Positions 41,633 to 50,325 of a stretch of 64,000 nucleotides of DNA are shown in pieces. A model generated the notes under the pieces. The model was not told the DNA's origin and searched no databases. It saw nothing but the letters and a program-made list of their open reading frames with translations. The DNA is from UBA1757 sp963617485. GTDB lineage: Bacteria; Bacteroidota; Bacteroidia; Bacteroidales; UBA1402. Position 1 is the stretch's first letter, and each line of letters begins with the position of its first letter. A program made the translations under genes and the position numbers. Location of the stretch: assembly GCA_963617485.1 (NCBI GenBank), contig CAVEPA010000008.1, forward strand, positions 55,521 to 119,520. The letters are read 5' to 3'.

Positions 41633-42695
41633 GGGCGATGCCCACGGCTAGTGCCACCTTGATGAGCTTCATCACCACAAAAGTCTTTTTCGACTCCGCA
41701 AACAGCGGCAGTGCACTGTGCCCATCCTGCACGATGGCATTGGCCATCATCACCACAAATGGTACTTGGCCGCTCAAATAAAGACCGATAACAATAAGGT
41801 GCGGCCCCGACTGCGGAATGAGTCCAATCAGCACGGCCGTCAGCAACATCAGCCAGGGGCTTTGGTTGAGCCAATGTATACTCAGCAACTGCTTGTTGAT
41901 GAGGGCAATGACAAATAGTGCCACAAATACCCAGCAGAAGATGGTCAGGAAATGGTGCTTGATGACGTGTCCCCAAAGGTGATGTTCCAGAAAATGGTCG
42001 TTCACGATGAGCAAGGTGATAAGCACCAGTACGGCCAATACCAGAAATACCATATTGAAGTAGCTCTCTTCCAGCATGATGCCGCTGTGCTCATGGGCAT
42101 GCTCGTGCGCTTCGATGTCTTGAGGCAGGTGTGAATGTTCGAATCCGCCCAAGAGCAGCGTGACGATAAAGGCCAGCACGCCTACCAGCAGCAAGGCGCG
42201 GGTAAAGGTCAAGTGTTTGAGGTTGTTGCGCCAATCTTTGGCCATGTCGGCCAGGCTTAAATTGTCGTCTTGATGCAGCTCGAAATGCAACTGTGCGGGT
42301 TGGACAGCCCGTTGTGGAGCCAATTTCCAGCAGATGCAGCCCACCGCCATCGACAAGACGAAGAGTATCAGCATCAGCCAGAAAGTGTCTTGGGGCATCT
42401 GTACCAGCATAACGAAAGCCTCGTCACCGATATTGCTTATCATGGCGGCCATCAGCGCTCCGAAATGCACGATGCCGTGGGTGTACATCGAAACCATGGC
42501 AAAACCGCCGAAGCAACCGGGCAAGGTTCCTAGCAAAGTGGCAATGACAATTTGCAGAAATGGTTTCTCGGCCAAGGCCTTGCTCCAAGCACCGCGCGTG
42601 GCTATGTTCAGAACTTCGATAAAAAGCATGATGATAAGCACGAAGGCCGTAATCATCGTACTTTCACGAAGCACATCGCTAAGGATATGTATCAT
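41619..42695 (-). CDS. Putative 10-TM heavy-metal (ArsP_2/manganese) exporter-like permease
   Basis: 358 residues with two related halves. The first has 'LLGTLPGCFGGFAMVSMYTHGIVHFGALMAAMISNIGDEAFVML', the second 'LIGLIPQSGPHLIVIGLYLSGQVPFVVMMANAIVQDGHSALPLF'. This L-P-x-C/S-G ... G-D-E/H-A pair is the pattern of the putative 10-TM heavy-metal exporter family (PF11449). About nine or ten helices are visible. The central loop is rich in histidine and acid ('EAHEHAHEHSG', 'HFLEHHLWGHVIKHHF'), suggesting metal binding. The transported ion is unknown. It is one base downstream of rlmB on the same strand and may be co-transcribed with it. Confidence 0.8.
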   Translation of the reverse strand: MIHILSDVLRESTMITAFVLIIMLFIEVLNIATRGAWSKALAEKPFLQIVIATLLGTLPGCFGGFAMVSMYTHGIVHFGALMAAMISNIGDEAFVMLVQMPQDTFWLMLILFVLSMAVGCICWKLAPQRAVQPAQLHFELHQDDNLSLADMAKDWRNNLKHLTFTRALLLVGVLAFIVTLLLGGFEHSHLPQDIEAHEHAHEHSGIMLEESYFNMVFLVLAVLVLITLLIVNDHFLEHHLWGHVIKHHFLTIFCWVFVALFVIALINKQLLSIHWLNQSPWLMLLTAVLIGLIPQSGPHLIVIGLYLSGQVPFVVMMANAIVQDGHSALPLFAESKKTFVVMKLIKVALAVGIALIWL

Positions 42696-42696
42696 T

Positions 42697-43452
42697 TTAC
42701 CGTTGTTTTACTGCTTCATAAATCATGATGCCGGCCGCTACCGACACGTTCAGCGAGGCGATATTGCCTTGCATGGGAATTTGCACCAATTCATCGCAAA
42801 GGCGCAGGTTTTCGGGAGCGATACCTTCGTCTTCGGCACCCATTACGATGGCCAGCGGCCCGCTGTACTGGGCCTGGGTATATGGCAGTGAGGCTTTTTC
42901 TGTGGCGGCTACCAGATGAACACCGGAGTCCTTCAAGAAACGCAGGGCATCACTCAGACGAGCTTCGCGGCAAACGGGCAGGCTGTGCAAGGCACCGGCC
43001 GAAGTCTTGATGGCATCGGCATTCACCGTCACGCTTTCGTTCATGGGAATAACGATGGTATCCACGCCGGCGCAGGCGCAGGTTCTGGCTATGGCACCGA
43101 AATTGCGCACGTCGGTCAAGCGGTCGAGTACCACGATGAAGGGATCTTTCCCTGCTTCGTAGAGCATAGGCACCATTTGTTCCAGTCGCTGATAGCTTAC
43201 TGGCGACATAAGGGCAATGACACCCTGATGGTTTTTGGTGGTGATATGGTTGAGCTTTTCCTGCGGTACGCGCTGAACGGGAATATTCGTTCCGCGCAGG
43301 GCGGCGAAGAGTTCTTTCGACAGGTCGCTTTCCAAGTTCTTGCGTATCCAGATTTTGTCTACGTCCTTGCCTGCGGCAATGGCTTCTATAACGGCACGGA
43401 TGCCGAAAATCATTTCATTTCCTCCTCTCGGAGCGGGTTTTCTATAAAACAT
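42697..43452 (-). CDS. rlmB: 23S rRNA 2'-O-ribose methyltransferase, TrmH/RlmB family
   Basis: 251 residues (238 if the second ATG at 43411-43413, MIFGIRAVIEAI, is used). A short N-terminal substrate-binding domain is followed by the SPOUT knot: 'VVLDRLTDVRNFGAIARTCACAGVDTIV', 'KTSAGALHSLPV', 'LAIVMGAEDEGIAPENLRLCDELVQIPMQGNIASLNVSVAAGI'. These three motifs define the TrmH group; the N-terminal domain points to RlmB (Gm2251). It lies between recN and the permease. Confidence 0.93.
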   Translation of the reverse strand: MFYRKPAPRGGNEMIFGIRAVIEAIAAGKDVDKIWIRKNLESDLSKELFAALRGTNIPVQRVPQEKLNHITTKNHQGVIALMSPVSYQRLEQMVPMLYEAGKDPFIVVLDRLTDVRNFGAIARTCACAGVDTIVIPMNESVTVNADAIKTSAGALHSLPVCREARLSDALRFLKDSGVHLVAATEKASLPYTQAQYSGPLAIVMGAEDEGIAPENLRLCDELVQIPMQGNIASLNVSVAAGIMIYEAVKQR

Positions 43453-43472
43453 ATATCAATACGGATGATTAA

Positions 43473-45125
43473 CTATTTGGTGCCAAGCAAAAGTCGGGCA
43501 TTGTCCAAAGCGGCTTGCGTCACCTCTTCCCCACTCAACATTTTGGCTATTTCCAGCAGGCGTTCCTCATCACTGAGCAGCACGGCGTTGCTGATGGTCT
43601 GGTCGGCATCTTCCGACTTGTATACTTTGTAATGATGACTACCCTTGGCAGCTATTTGCGGCAAGTGCGTGATACACAACACTTGACGGTGCCGGGCAAT
43701 GTTCTGCATCAGCAGCCCCATTTTGTGGGCAATCTCGCCCGAAACGCCCGTGTCTATCTCGTCGAAAAGCAAGCAGGAGCAGCTGCTCAGCTCGGCCATC
43801 AGCGATTTCAGGGCCAGCATCAGACGCGAGATCTCACCACCAGAAGCTATTTGGGTAATGGACTGCACGGCAACGTTGCGGTTGGCCGAGAACAGAAAGG
43901 TCACTTTGTCGCCGCCGCTCAAGTCCAAATCTTTGTCTTCCATCAGAATTTGAAATTTGGCATGCGGCATACCCAGTTGCTGGAGCTGCTGTATCATGTA
44001 GTCCTCGATGCTTTTCAGCACCGAACGTCGCTGGCGACGTAATTCTTGGGCCGTTTTTTGCGCATCTTTCCAGTAGCCGTCGGCCTTGGCTTGAGCCTGA
44101 GACAACAACTCGTCGCTCTGTTCTATCCGGTTCAATTGACTGGCCAGTTTGTCGCGCAGCGGGATAAGTTCATCGGCCTTGGCACAATGGTGTTTCTGTT
44201 GCAGTTCGTAAAGCAGATTCAGCCTGCTTTCGATGCGGTCCATATCGCGGGGATCGAGTTCGCATTCGGCGTTCCACTTCTCAATATCGCGTTCAATATC
44301 TTTGAGTTCCACCAGACAACTGTTCATACGGGCGCAGCTGTCTTCTATGGCCGGAAAATGACGTTGCAGATGTGTAGCCGTGGACAATGCCTGCTTGAGT
44401 TGTGCGCAGACACCTCGTTCATCGCCCAAACAGCTTTGCAGTTGTTGCAGGTCGTTCTGGATATCTTCGGCATGCTCGAGCGTGTCGCGCTGGGCTTCCA
44501 GTTCCTCTTGTTCGCCGGCAATCAGCTTGGCATCAAGCAATTGGCGATATTGAAACTGCAGATAATCTTGTTCGTCCTTTTGCCTTTGCAAGTCTTCGGC
44601 CAAGCGTTTGGCTTCCTTAAGGGCTTTTTCGTAGGCGTTGAAACATTCGCGGTAGCGCTCCAGCATCGGTTCGCTCTTGGCAATGGTGTCCAGCACATTC
44701 AGCTGGAAACTATCTTTAGACAGCCAGAGATTCTGGTGCTGTGAATGGATGTCCACCAGTTGCTGGCCCAAATCCTTCAAATCGCCCAAAGCGATGGGCG
44801 TGTCGTTGACAAAAGCCCTCGATTTGCCATTGGCGGAGAGTTCGCGTCGGATGATGCAGGAAGTGGGGTCGTAGTCCAAATCGTGGGCCTCGAAGAAGCC
44901 GCGCAGACGGTCGATGTCGGTAAATTCCGCTTCCAGCACGCACCTTTCGGCTCCCGCCTTGATGGCTCTCAGGTCGGCCCGTTGTCCGAGTATCAGGCCC
45001 AAGGCACCGATCATCACCGATTTGCCCGCGCCCGTTTCGCCCGTAATCACCGACAGCCCTGCATCGAAATAAAGTTCCAGGCTATCAACGAGCACATAAT
45101 TTTTGATACTGAGTCTGTGTAACAT
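43473..45125 (-). CDS. recN: DNA repair protein RecN
   Basis: 550 residues, SMC-like. Walker A 'VITGETGAGKSVMIGALGLILGQRAD' (about 28-53) is followed by a long coiled-coil centre (residues 160-360), the ABC signature 'ASGGEISRLMLALKSL' and Walker B 'LLFDEIDTGVSGEIAHKMG', then 'VLCITHLPQIAAKGSHHYKVYK'. It acts in double-strand break repair with RecA. It starts 9 bases after the DUF4835 gene, in the conserved dnaN-to-recN cluster. Confidence 0.96.
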   Translation of the reverse strand: MLHRLSIKNYVLVDSLELYFDAGLSVITGETGAGKSVMIGALGLILGQRADLRAIKAGAERCVLEAEFTDIDRLRGFFEAHDLDYDPTSCIIRRELSANGKSRAFVNDTPIALGDLKDLGQQLVDIHSQHQNLWLSKDSFQLNVLDTIAKSEPMLERYRECFNAYEKALKEAKRLAEDLQRQKDEQDYLQFQYRQLLDAKLIAGEQEELEAQRDTLEHAEDIQNDLQQLQSCLGDERGVCAQLKQALSTATHLQRHFPAIEDSCARMNSCLVELKDIERDIEKWNAECELDPRDMDRIESRLNLLYELQQKHHCAKADELIPLRDKLASQLNRIEQSDELLSQAQAKADGYWKDAQKTAQELRRQRRSVLKSIEDYMIQQLQQLGMPHAKFQILMEDKDLDLSGGDKVTFLFSANRNVAVQSITQIASGGEISRLMLALKSLMAELSSCSCLLFDEIDTGVSGEIAHKMGLLMQNIARHRQVLCITHLPQIAAKGSHHYKVYKSEDADQTISNAVLLSDEERLLEIAKMLSGEEVTQAALDNARLLLGTK

Positions 45126-45134
45126 GGTAAGGTT

Positions 45135-46031
45135 TTAGTTGTTTTCCTTGATGGCCTCTATGCGGTTGCTTTGCCCCGGATAGAGTTCTTGCAATAACTG
45201 ATATATCTTGTCTTTTTCTTCTTGTCCGGCCTGGGTGTAGAGTTGTATCACTTCGTCCAGCTTGGCGTCGGAGAAATTGCTGAGCAAAGGTGAACGCGAG
45301 TCGTGGTTCTTCAGTTCCGTGAGCACAGACAGCGCTTTGGTGATATTGGCGCGACCTTCGTCGGTTTTGTCGTAGAGCAGGTCCAGCCCTTGACGATGAT
45401 ACTGGTACATCAGCTGACGGTACTGGCTTTCGGTGGCGTTGGTCAGCGCGTCGACCCACGACCAGCAGTTCGATTTGTCGCCGTGAGCCTTCCAGTTGTC
45501 ACCCAATGAACCTTGCGCCATCGAGACGATGTTCTGGGCTTGCTGCAGGTATACATCACCGCCCAGCGGCGCAAAGCTGTCGAAATCCATGGCCAAGATA
45601 ATGTACACCCAAAATGCCACGGTGGCCGTCAAATTGTCGGTGATATTGTCGGGATTGAACTCCAAGCTCTGCCCTTCGCTGTACTCGAACTCGAAGTTCT
45701 GGCGCAAGTTGAGCATCGGGCTGACATAAGTGGCGTTGAAGACCGGCCGGCGCGACTGCACCTGCATCTCCACCTTGTGCACATTATCGTTGGTTTCACT
45801 GAAGATGAACATAAAGCCGCAGTCTATCTTCTCCACTTTCGAGAAGGTGGCCGTGGTCCATTGCCGGGTGTTGAGGAAATCGCTCAGATTATTCTGAAAA
45901 CTTTCATATACAGCCTTGTCCGTGCCGCCTATCTTGTCGGTATTGATTTGTACGCGACAATTCAGTTCTTGCGCCTTCAGACCAAAGACGATGGAAAACA
46001 GCAAACAGAAAAGGCTGAAGCATCTGGTCAT
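45135..46031 (-). CDS. DUF4835 family protein (PorD-like, type IX secretion associated)
   Basis: 298 residues with a signal peptide (MTRCFSLFCLLFSIVFGLKAQ). The mature protein begins 'ELNCRVQINTDKIGGTDKAVYESFQNNLSDFLNTRQW' and has 'QSRRPVFNATYVSPMLN', 'FEFEYSEGQSLEFNPDNITDNLTATVAFWVYIILAMDFDSFAPLGGDVYLQQAQNIV', and 'PGQSNRIEAIKE' at the end, the standard DUF4835 layout. In several Bacteroidota this protein is annotated PorD of the type IX secretion system (from recall). Its place between coaBC and recN is highly conserved in the phylum. It is three bases after coaBC. Confidence 0.9.
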   Translation of the reverse strand: MTRCFSLFCLLFSIVFGLKAQELNCRVQINTDKIGGTDKAVYESFQNNLSDFLNTRQWTTATFSKVEKIDCGFMFIFSETNDNVHKVEMQVQSRRPVFNATYVSPMLNLRQNFEFEYSEGQSLEFNPDNITDNLTATVAFWVYIILAMDFDSFAPLGGDVYLQQAQNIVSMAQGSLGDNWKAHGDKSNCWSWVDALTNATESQYRQLMYQYHRQGLDLLYDKTDEGRANITKALSVLTELKNHDSRSPLLSNFSDAKLDEVIQLYTQAGQEEKDKIYQLLQELYPGQSNRIEAIKENN

Positions 46032-46033
46032 GG

Positions 46034-47236
46034 CTAGCGGCGGCTGTGGGTGAAAGCAAAATCGACAATATCGACAGCCAGTTCCTGCTTACTTTTCAAG
46101 GGCAGGTCCAAACAACCTTCACCGCTGACGATGCAAACCTTGTTGGTGTCGCAGCGGAACCCGGCTCCCTGATCTTGCAAAGAATTCAGCACGATGGCGT
46201 CAAGATGCTTGCGAAGCAGTTTGCGGTCGGCATTCTCGCGTGCATGGTCGGTTTCCAAGGCAAAGCCCATCAGATACTGGCCCGGCTGTTTCATAGCGCC
46301 CAAGGCTGCGGCAATGTCGGGGTTGGCCTGCAAACGGATGCAAAGCTCAGGCATATCTTCGCGTTTAATCTTGCTGTCGGACATCGTGGCTGCCTTGTAG
46401 TCGGAAACGGCTGCACAAAGTATGCCCATTTGGCAAGAAGGGAACTCCCTCATGCAAGCCTTGTACATTTCGTCGGCACTTTCCACATCGATACGGCGGA
46501 TATTGCCGGCAGGTGTCGGCAAGGAAACGGGTCCGGCTACCAGCACCACTTCAGCGCCACGCTCGGCGCAGGCACGGGCCAAGGCAAAAGCCATTTTGCC
46601 CGAAGAATAATTACCGATAAAGCGCACAGGATCTATCTTCTCGTAGGTGGGTCCGCCGGTAATGAGTACCTTTTGCCCTTGCAGGTCGCCCGCTTTGGCG
46701 AAATAAGCTTCCAGACGCTCTACGATAACTTGCGGTTCCTCCATACGGCCTTTGCCTTCGAGCCCGCTGGCCAACTCGCCGAAGCCCGGCTCAACGATGA
46801 TATTGCCGTAAGACTGTAGCAGGCGCAGATTGGCCTGGGTAGAGGGATGACGATACATATCCAAGTCCATGGCCGGTGCGACAAACACCGGCGCTTTCAT
46901 CGACAGATAGGTGGTAATGAGCATATTGTCGGCAATGCCGTGGGCCATCTTGCCAATGGAACAAGCCGTGGCAGGTGCTATCAGCATAGCATCGGCCCAG
47001 AGACCCAGATCCACATGGCTGTGCCATTGGCCGTCGTTGGCGGCAAAAAACTCGCTCACCACCGGTTTGCCCGACAGCGGCGACAGCGTCACGGGACTGA
47101 TAAATTCCTTGGCCGCCGGGGTCATCACCACTTGCACTTCGGCACCCTTTTTAACGAGCAATCTAAGCAAAAAAGCGGCTTTGTAGGCTGCAATACTGCC
47201 CGTTATGCCCAAAACGATATGTTTTCCTTGCAACAT
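46034..47236 (-). CDS. coaBC: Bifunctional phosphopantothenoylcysteine decarboxylase / phosphopantothenate-cysteine ligase
   Basis: 400 residues. The N-terminal flavoprotein CoaC domain has 'VLGITGSIAAYKAAFLLRLL', 'PATACSIGKMAHGIADN' and 'VFVAPAMDLDMYRHPSTQANL' (PxMNxxMW-type motif, with D replacing N). The C-terminal CoaB domain starts at 'KVLITGGPTYEKIDPVRFIGNYSSGKMAFALA' (about residue 190) and contains 'AAVSDYKA' and 'IVLNSLQDQGAGF'. It carries out two steps of coenzyme A synthesis. Its start codon shares one base with the end of the exonuclease gene upstream. Confidence 0.96.
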   Translation of the reverse strand: MLQGKHIVLGITGSIAAYKAAFLLRLLVKKGAEVQVVMTPAAKEFISPVTLSPLSGKPVVSEFFAANDGQWHSHVDLGLWADAMLIAPATACSIGKMAHGIADNMLITTYLSMKAPVFVAPAMDLDMYRHPSTQANLRLLQSYGNIIVEPGFGELASGLEGKGRMEEPQVIVERLEAYFAKAGDLQGQKVLITGGPTYEKIDPVRFIGNYSSGKMAFALARACAERGAEVVLVAGPVSLPTPAGNIRRIDVESADEMYKACMREFPSCQMGILCAAVSDYKAATMSDSKIKREDMPELCIRLQANPDIAAALGAMKQPGQYLMGFALETDHARENADRKLLRKHLDAIVLNSLQDQGAGFRCDTNKVCIVSGEGCLDLPLKSKQELAVDIVDFAFTHSRR

Positions 47237-48009
47237 CAGAACAAAGAGTTGTCTTCGAGACGGATTCTAGTCAGCACCTGTTTGGTGTTCAGACTGAATT
47301 CACCTCCCAAAATCCATGAATAATAACCGGGATCCGTACGCAACACTTCGCGCACGGGCTTATCCTTGTATTTGCCGAAGTTGAAAACTTCTACATTCTT
47401 GTCGTTGTAAACGATGCGGCCGGCGAAATCGACATTGCGCGTCTGACGCGAGAACTCGGCCAGAAAGGCGATGTCGTTCTGCAACTCGTCGGGATAGCGG
47501 TCCAGCTGGGCCTTCAGCACTTCGTAAGTAGCCACCGTATCGGCTTGGGCACCGTGTGCGCCTTCCAAATCCTTGCCGCAGTAGAACTTGTAGGCAGCGC
47601 TGAGCGTACGTTGCTCCATCTTGTGGTAAATAACTTGAACGTCCACCATCTTGCGGTTGCTCAAATCGATGTCCACTCCGTTGCGCAAGAATTCTTCGGC
47701 CAGCAAAGGAATATCGAAACGGTTGGAATTGAAGCCGGCCAAATCGCAACCCTTGATGTCGTTGGCAATCTCCTGCCCTATCTCCTTGAATGTGGGGCAA
47801 TCGGCCACGTCCTCGTCGGTGATATGGTGTACGGCGGTGGCGGCAGGTGGAATGGGCATACCGGGATTGACGCGGTATACCTTGCATTCTTCTTTGCCTT
47901 TGGGCGATATTTTCAAGTAGGAAATTTCCACGATACGGTCGGTGATAACGTTCGTACCGGTGGTTTCCAAATCGAAAAAGACGATGGGATTCTTGAGATT
48001 CAGATTCAT
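47236..48009 (-). CDS. DEDDh 3'-5' exonuclease (DnaQ/epsilon-like)
   Basis: 257 residues. Exonuclease motifs are 'VFFDLETTG' (Asp13, Glu15), 'HHITDEDV', 'LAGFNSNRFDIPLLAEEF' and 'EGAHGAQADTVATYEVL' (DEDDh histidine and last aspartate). The C-terminal 50 residues ('VFNFGKYKDKPVREVLRTDPGYYSWIL') form the small domain common in the Bacteroidota version. It may serve as a proofreading subunit or RNase T-like enzyme; its location directly after dnaN supports a replication role. It shares one base with coaBC. Confidence 0.92.
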   Translation of the reverse strand: MNLNLKNPIVFFDLETTGTNVITDRIVEISYLKISPKGKEECKVYRVNPGMPIPPAATAVHHITDEDVADCPTFKEIGQEIANDIKGCDLAGFNSNRFDIPLLAEEFLRNGVDIDLSNRKMVDVQVIYHKMEQRTLSAAYKFYCGKDLEGAHGAQADTVATYEVLKAQLDRYPDELQNDIAFLAEFSRQTRNVDFAGRIVYNDKNVEVFNFGKYKDKPVREVLRTDPGYYSWILGGEFSLNTKQVLTRIRLEDNSLF

Positions 48010-48018
48010 AACCAGACC

Positions 48019-49173
48019 TTAGGCTTTAATCATCATTGGCATAAGCAACATCAGCAGGTCTTCACCTTCATCGTTCTCGGCTGGCAGAACCAAGGCTGCG
48101 CGGGCTGCGTCAGAAAGCTTGATAACCACATCGTTGGTTTCGATATTGCTCAACATAGTCATCAGATAATCCGCCTTGAAACCTATCAGCATATTGCTGC
48201 CATCGAACTGACAAGGAACATCTTCTACTGCGAAAGAAGAATAATCGAGGCTCTGGGCCGAAATTTGTATGTTGTTGTCCTTGATTTCCATACGGACAAG
48301 ATTACTGGCTTCGTCGGCGCAGATAGACACGCGTTTCAATGCGGCCAGCAGCGTAAGACGGTCTACCCAGAGGGTGTAGGGATTGTTCTGCGGGATAACG
48401 GCATTGTAATTGGGAAAACGTCCTTCGATAAGCAGAGAACTCATCTCGTAGTCGGGCATATGCATGGTCCAGTTGTTGGCGCCGAAAGTAAAATGAACCT
48501 CGTAGTCGTCCTTGGAGAGAATGCTCTTGATAAGGGCCATGGGCTTTTTGCGGAGCACTACCAGCACCTCGCCGCTTTCGGCAGTTGTTCCGTACATCTT
48601 GCCGCCGTAGCGGGTATTGATCAGGCGAACCAGCTTATGGGCATCCGTAGCCACGAAAGTGACATTGTTTTCCTTGATATCGAGCACGATACCGTTCATG
48701 ATGGGGCGGATGGGGTTATCGCCGGTAGCGAAAATGGTGGAGGATATGCCCTTGAGCAGGGACCGAGCACCGATGGTCAGTTCGGCTTGGACATTATCGG
48801 CATCCTTGAGAATGGGAAATTGTTCCGTATTGACCGTGGTAGCGACAAAATTAAACTTGCCGTTGCTATATTCGATGGTCAGCGCCAAGGTTTCGGGATC
48901 GAGTTCGAAGCGTATCGGCTGGTCTGAGAGTTCCTTGATGGAATCGTAGAAGGTTTTGGCCGGGATGGTAAAGTTGAAGTTTTCGTCGGCATCGATTAGC
49001 GGCATATGTGTGTTGATGACACTTTCCATATCGGTGGCCCGCATGAAGAGCTGGTCGTCTTTAACGGTAAGCAGAAAATCTTGGGTCAGCGGCATGGTCG
49101 AATTGGAGACCGTCACTTTAATCATCACGGCCAGACGCTTGTTCAGTTCAGCGCAGGATACTGTAAATCTCAT
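48019..49173 (-). CDS. dnaN: DNA polymerase III beta subunit (sliding clamp)
   Basis: 384 residues, beginning MRFTVSCAELNKRLAVMIKV, with the three repeated clamp domains: 'LPLTQ...' style start 'TMPLTQDFLLTVKDDQLFMRATDMES', 'GARSLLKGISSTIFATGDNPIRPIMNGIVLDI', and 'VDRLTLLAALKRVSICADEASNLVRMEI'. The C-terminus (NDEGEDLLMLLMPMMIKA) has the usual hydrophobic end. It tethers polymerase III to DNA. It is first gene of dnaN-exonuclease-coaBC-DUF4835-recN. A minus-strand TAACTTTG box at 49222-49229 is the probable -7 element. dnaN is not beside dnaA here, as is normal in this phylum. Confidence 0.96.
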   Translation of the reverse strand: MRFTVSCAELNKRLAVMIKVTVSNSTMPLTQDFLLTVKDDQLFMRATDMESVINTHMPLIDADENFNFTIPAKTFYDSIKELSDQPIRFELDPETLALTIEYSNGKFNFVATTVNTEQFPILKDADNVQAELTIGARSLLKGISSTIFATGDNPIRPIMNGIVLDIKENNVTFVATDAHKLVRLINTRYGGKMYGTTAESGEVLVVLRKKPMALIKSILSKDDYEVHFTFGANNWTMHMPDYEMSSLLIEGRFPNYNAVIPQNNPYTLWVDRLTLLAALKRVSICADEASNLVRMEIKDNNIQISAQSLDYSSFAVEDVPCQFDGSNMLIGFKADYLMTMLSNIETNDVVIKLSDAARAALVLPAENDEGEDLLMLLMPMMIKA

Positions 49174-49221
49174 AGTCGTATAGTGTAAATGTTAATATTA
49201 TTTCTGTAAAAAGCCGAGAGA

Positions 49222-49229
49222 CAAAGTTA
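49222..49229 (-). promoter_or_regulatory. -7 box of dnaN
   Basis: TAACTTTG on the minus strand fits TAnnTTTG, 48 bases before the dnaN ATG and just past the murB stop. No clear upstream TTG. Confidence 0.45.
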
Positions 49230-49236
49230 CCATTAT

Positions 49237-50250
49237 TTATGGTAAAATGACCACTTCGGGCTGTAATTCGAGCATAAATTTTTCAGCCACATCGGCAGCG
49301 ATTTTCCGGTACAGTTGCATCACATCCTTGCCTGTGGCTTGGCCGTAATTGACCAGCACCAAAGCTTGCGTGGCACAAACACCGGCATCTCCTTCGCGAT
49401 AGCCTTTCCAACCGCAAGTATCTATTACCCAGGCAGCTGAAAGCTTCACGCTGCCATCGTTCTGCGGCCAGAACGGCATAGATGGATAACGCTCCAGCAA
49501 CGCTTGAGCCCGGTCTGCCGTCACACAAGGATTCTTGAAGAAACTGCCCGCATTGCCGGTTTGGTCAGGGTCGGGCAACTTGCTGCGGCGTATTTGCAGT
49601 ACAGCCTGACGCAATGTCTGTAACGAAGGTTCGCCCAAGTGTTCCACTTCTTCACGCAAGCGCCCGTAATCGAGCCGGTATTCGGGATTTAAACTCAGGC
49701 GAAAGCGCACATAGCAGACCACATAGCGCTCTTTCCAGTCTTGTTTGAAACGGCTCATGCGATAGCCGAAGGCACAGTCGGCGGCGGGCAACACTTCGGT
49801 TTCCAAAGTGTCGCGGTTCAGCGCCACCACGCTCTCGATACAGTCTTTGGCTTCCACTCCGTAGGCACCGATGTTTTGCACGGGACTTGCACCCACATCG
49901 CCCGGAATGCCCGACAGGTTCTGTAGCCCGCTCCAGCCCTGTTCTACGCTTAGGGCCACCCAGGCATCCCAGGACATGCCCGCTCCTACTTCTACCAGCA
50001 CGCTGTTCTTGTCCTTAGACAATACGCGCCATTCTTTGATGCAGGAGTGCAACAGGATACCTTCGTAATTGTCGGTAAACAGCAGGTTACAACCGCCGCC
50101 AATACTCATGATGGGCAAGCCGAAGTCGCGGGCTTCGAGCAAAACCTGGCGGAGTTCGTCCACCTTGTCGTAATCTACCCAATATTGTGTACGTGCCGGG
50201 CAATGAAAACTGTGCCTGTCTTGAATATCAATATCTTTCTGTATCAACAT
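49237..50250 (-). CDS. murB: UDP-N-acetylenolpyruvoylglucosamine reductase
   Basis: 337 residues from ATG at 50248-50250 (MLIQKDIDIQDRHSFHCPARTQ). An in-frame ATG ten codons upstream falls on the far side of a -7-like box. It is the type I MurB fold: FAD domain with 'MSIGGGCNLLFTDNYEGILL', 'GLQNLSGIPGDVGASPVQNIGAYG' and 'FGYRMSRFKQ', then 'LPDPDQTGNAGSFFKNP' with the active-site serine region and 'SAAWVIDTCGWKGYREGDAGV'. It makes UDP-MurNAc for peptidoglycan using NADPH. It is divergent from the GT2 gene. Confidence 0.95.
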   Translation of the reverse strand: MLIQKDIDIQDRHSFHCPARTQYWVDYDKVDELRQVLLEARDFGLPIMSIGGGCNLLFTDNYEGILLHSCIKEWRVLSKDKNSVLVEVGAGMSWDAWVALSVEQGWSGLQNLSGIPGDVGASPVQNIGAYGVEAKDCIESVVALNRDTLETEVLPAADCAFGYRMSRFKQDWKERYVVCYVRFRLSLNPEYRLDYGRLREEVEHLGEPSLQTLRQAVLQIRRSKLPDPDQTGNAGSFFKNPCVTADRAQALLERYPSMPFWPQNDGSVKLSAAWVIDTCGWKGYREGDAGVCATQALVLVNYGQATGKDVMQLYRKIAADVAEKFMLELQPEVVILP

Positions 50251-50269
50251 TGTCTTAAAAATATTGTTG

Positions 50270-50277
50270 CGAAGATA
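50270..50277 (-). promoter_or_regulatory. -7-like box of murB
   Basis: TATCTTCG on the minus strand is one base off TAnnTTTG. It lies 20 bases before the ATG at 50250 and inside the longer in-frame extension, so it supports the shorter start. Confidence 0.35.
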
Positions 50278-50298
50278 CATATATTATTATAATTATTA

Positions 50299-50306
50299 TA
50301 CATTTG
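50299..50306 (+). promoter_or_regulatory. -7 box of the GT2 gene
   Basis: TACATTTG fits TAnnTTTG, 19 bases before the ATG at 50326. Confidence 0.45.
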
Positions 50307-50325
50307 CTAACCAAAGTTCCCCGAT

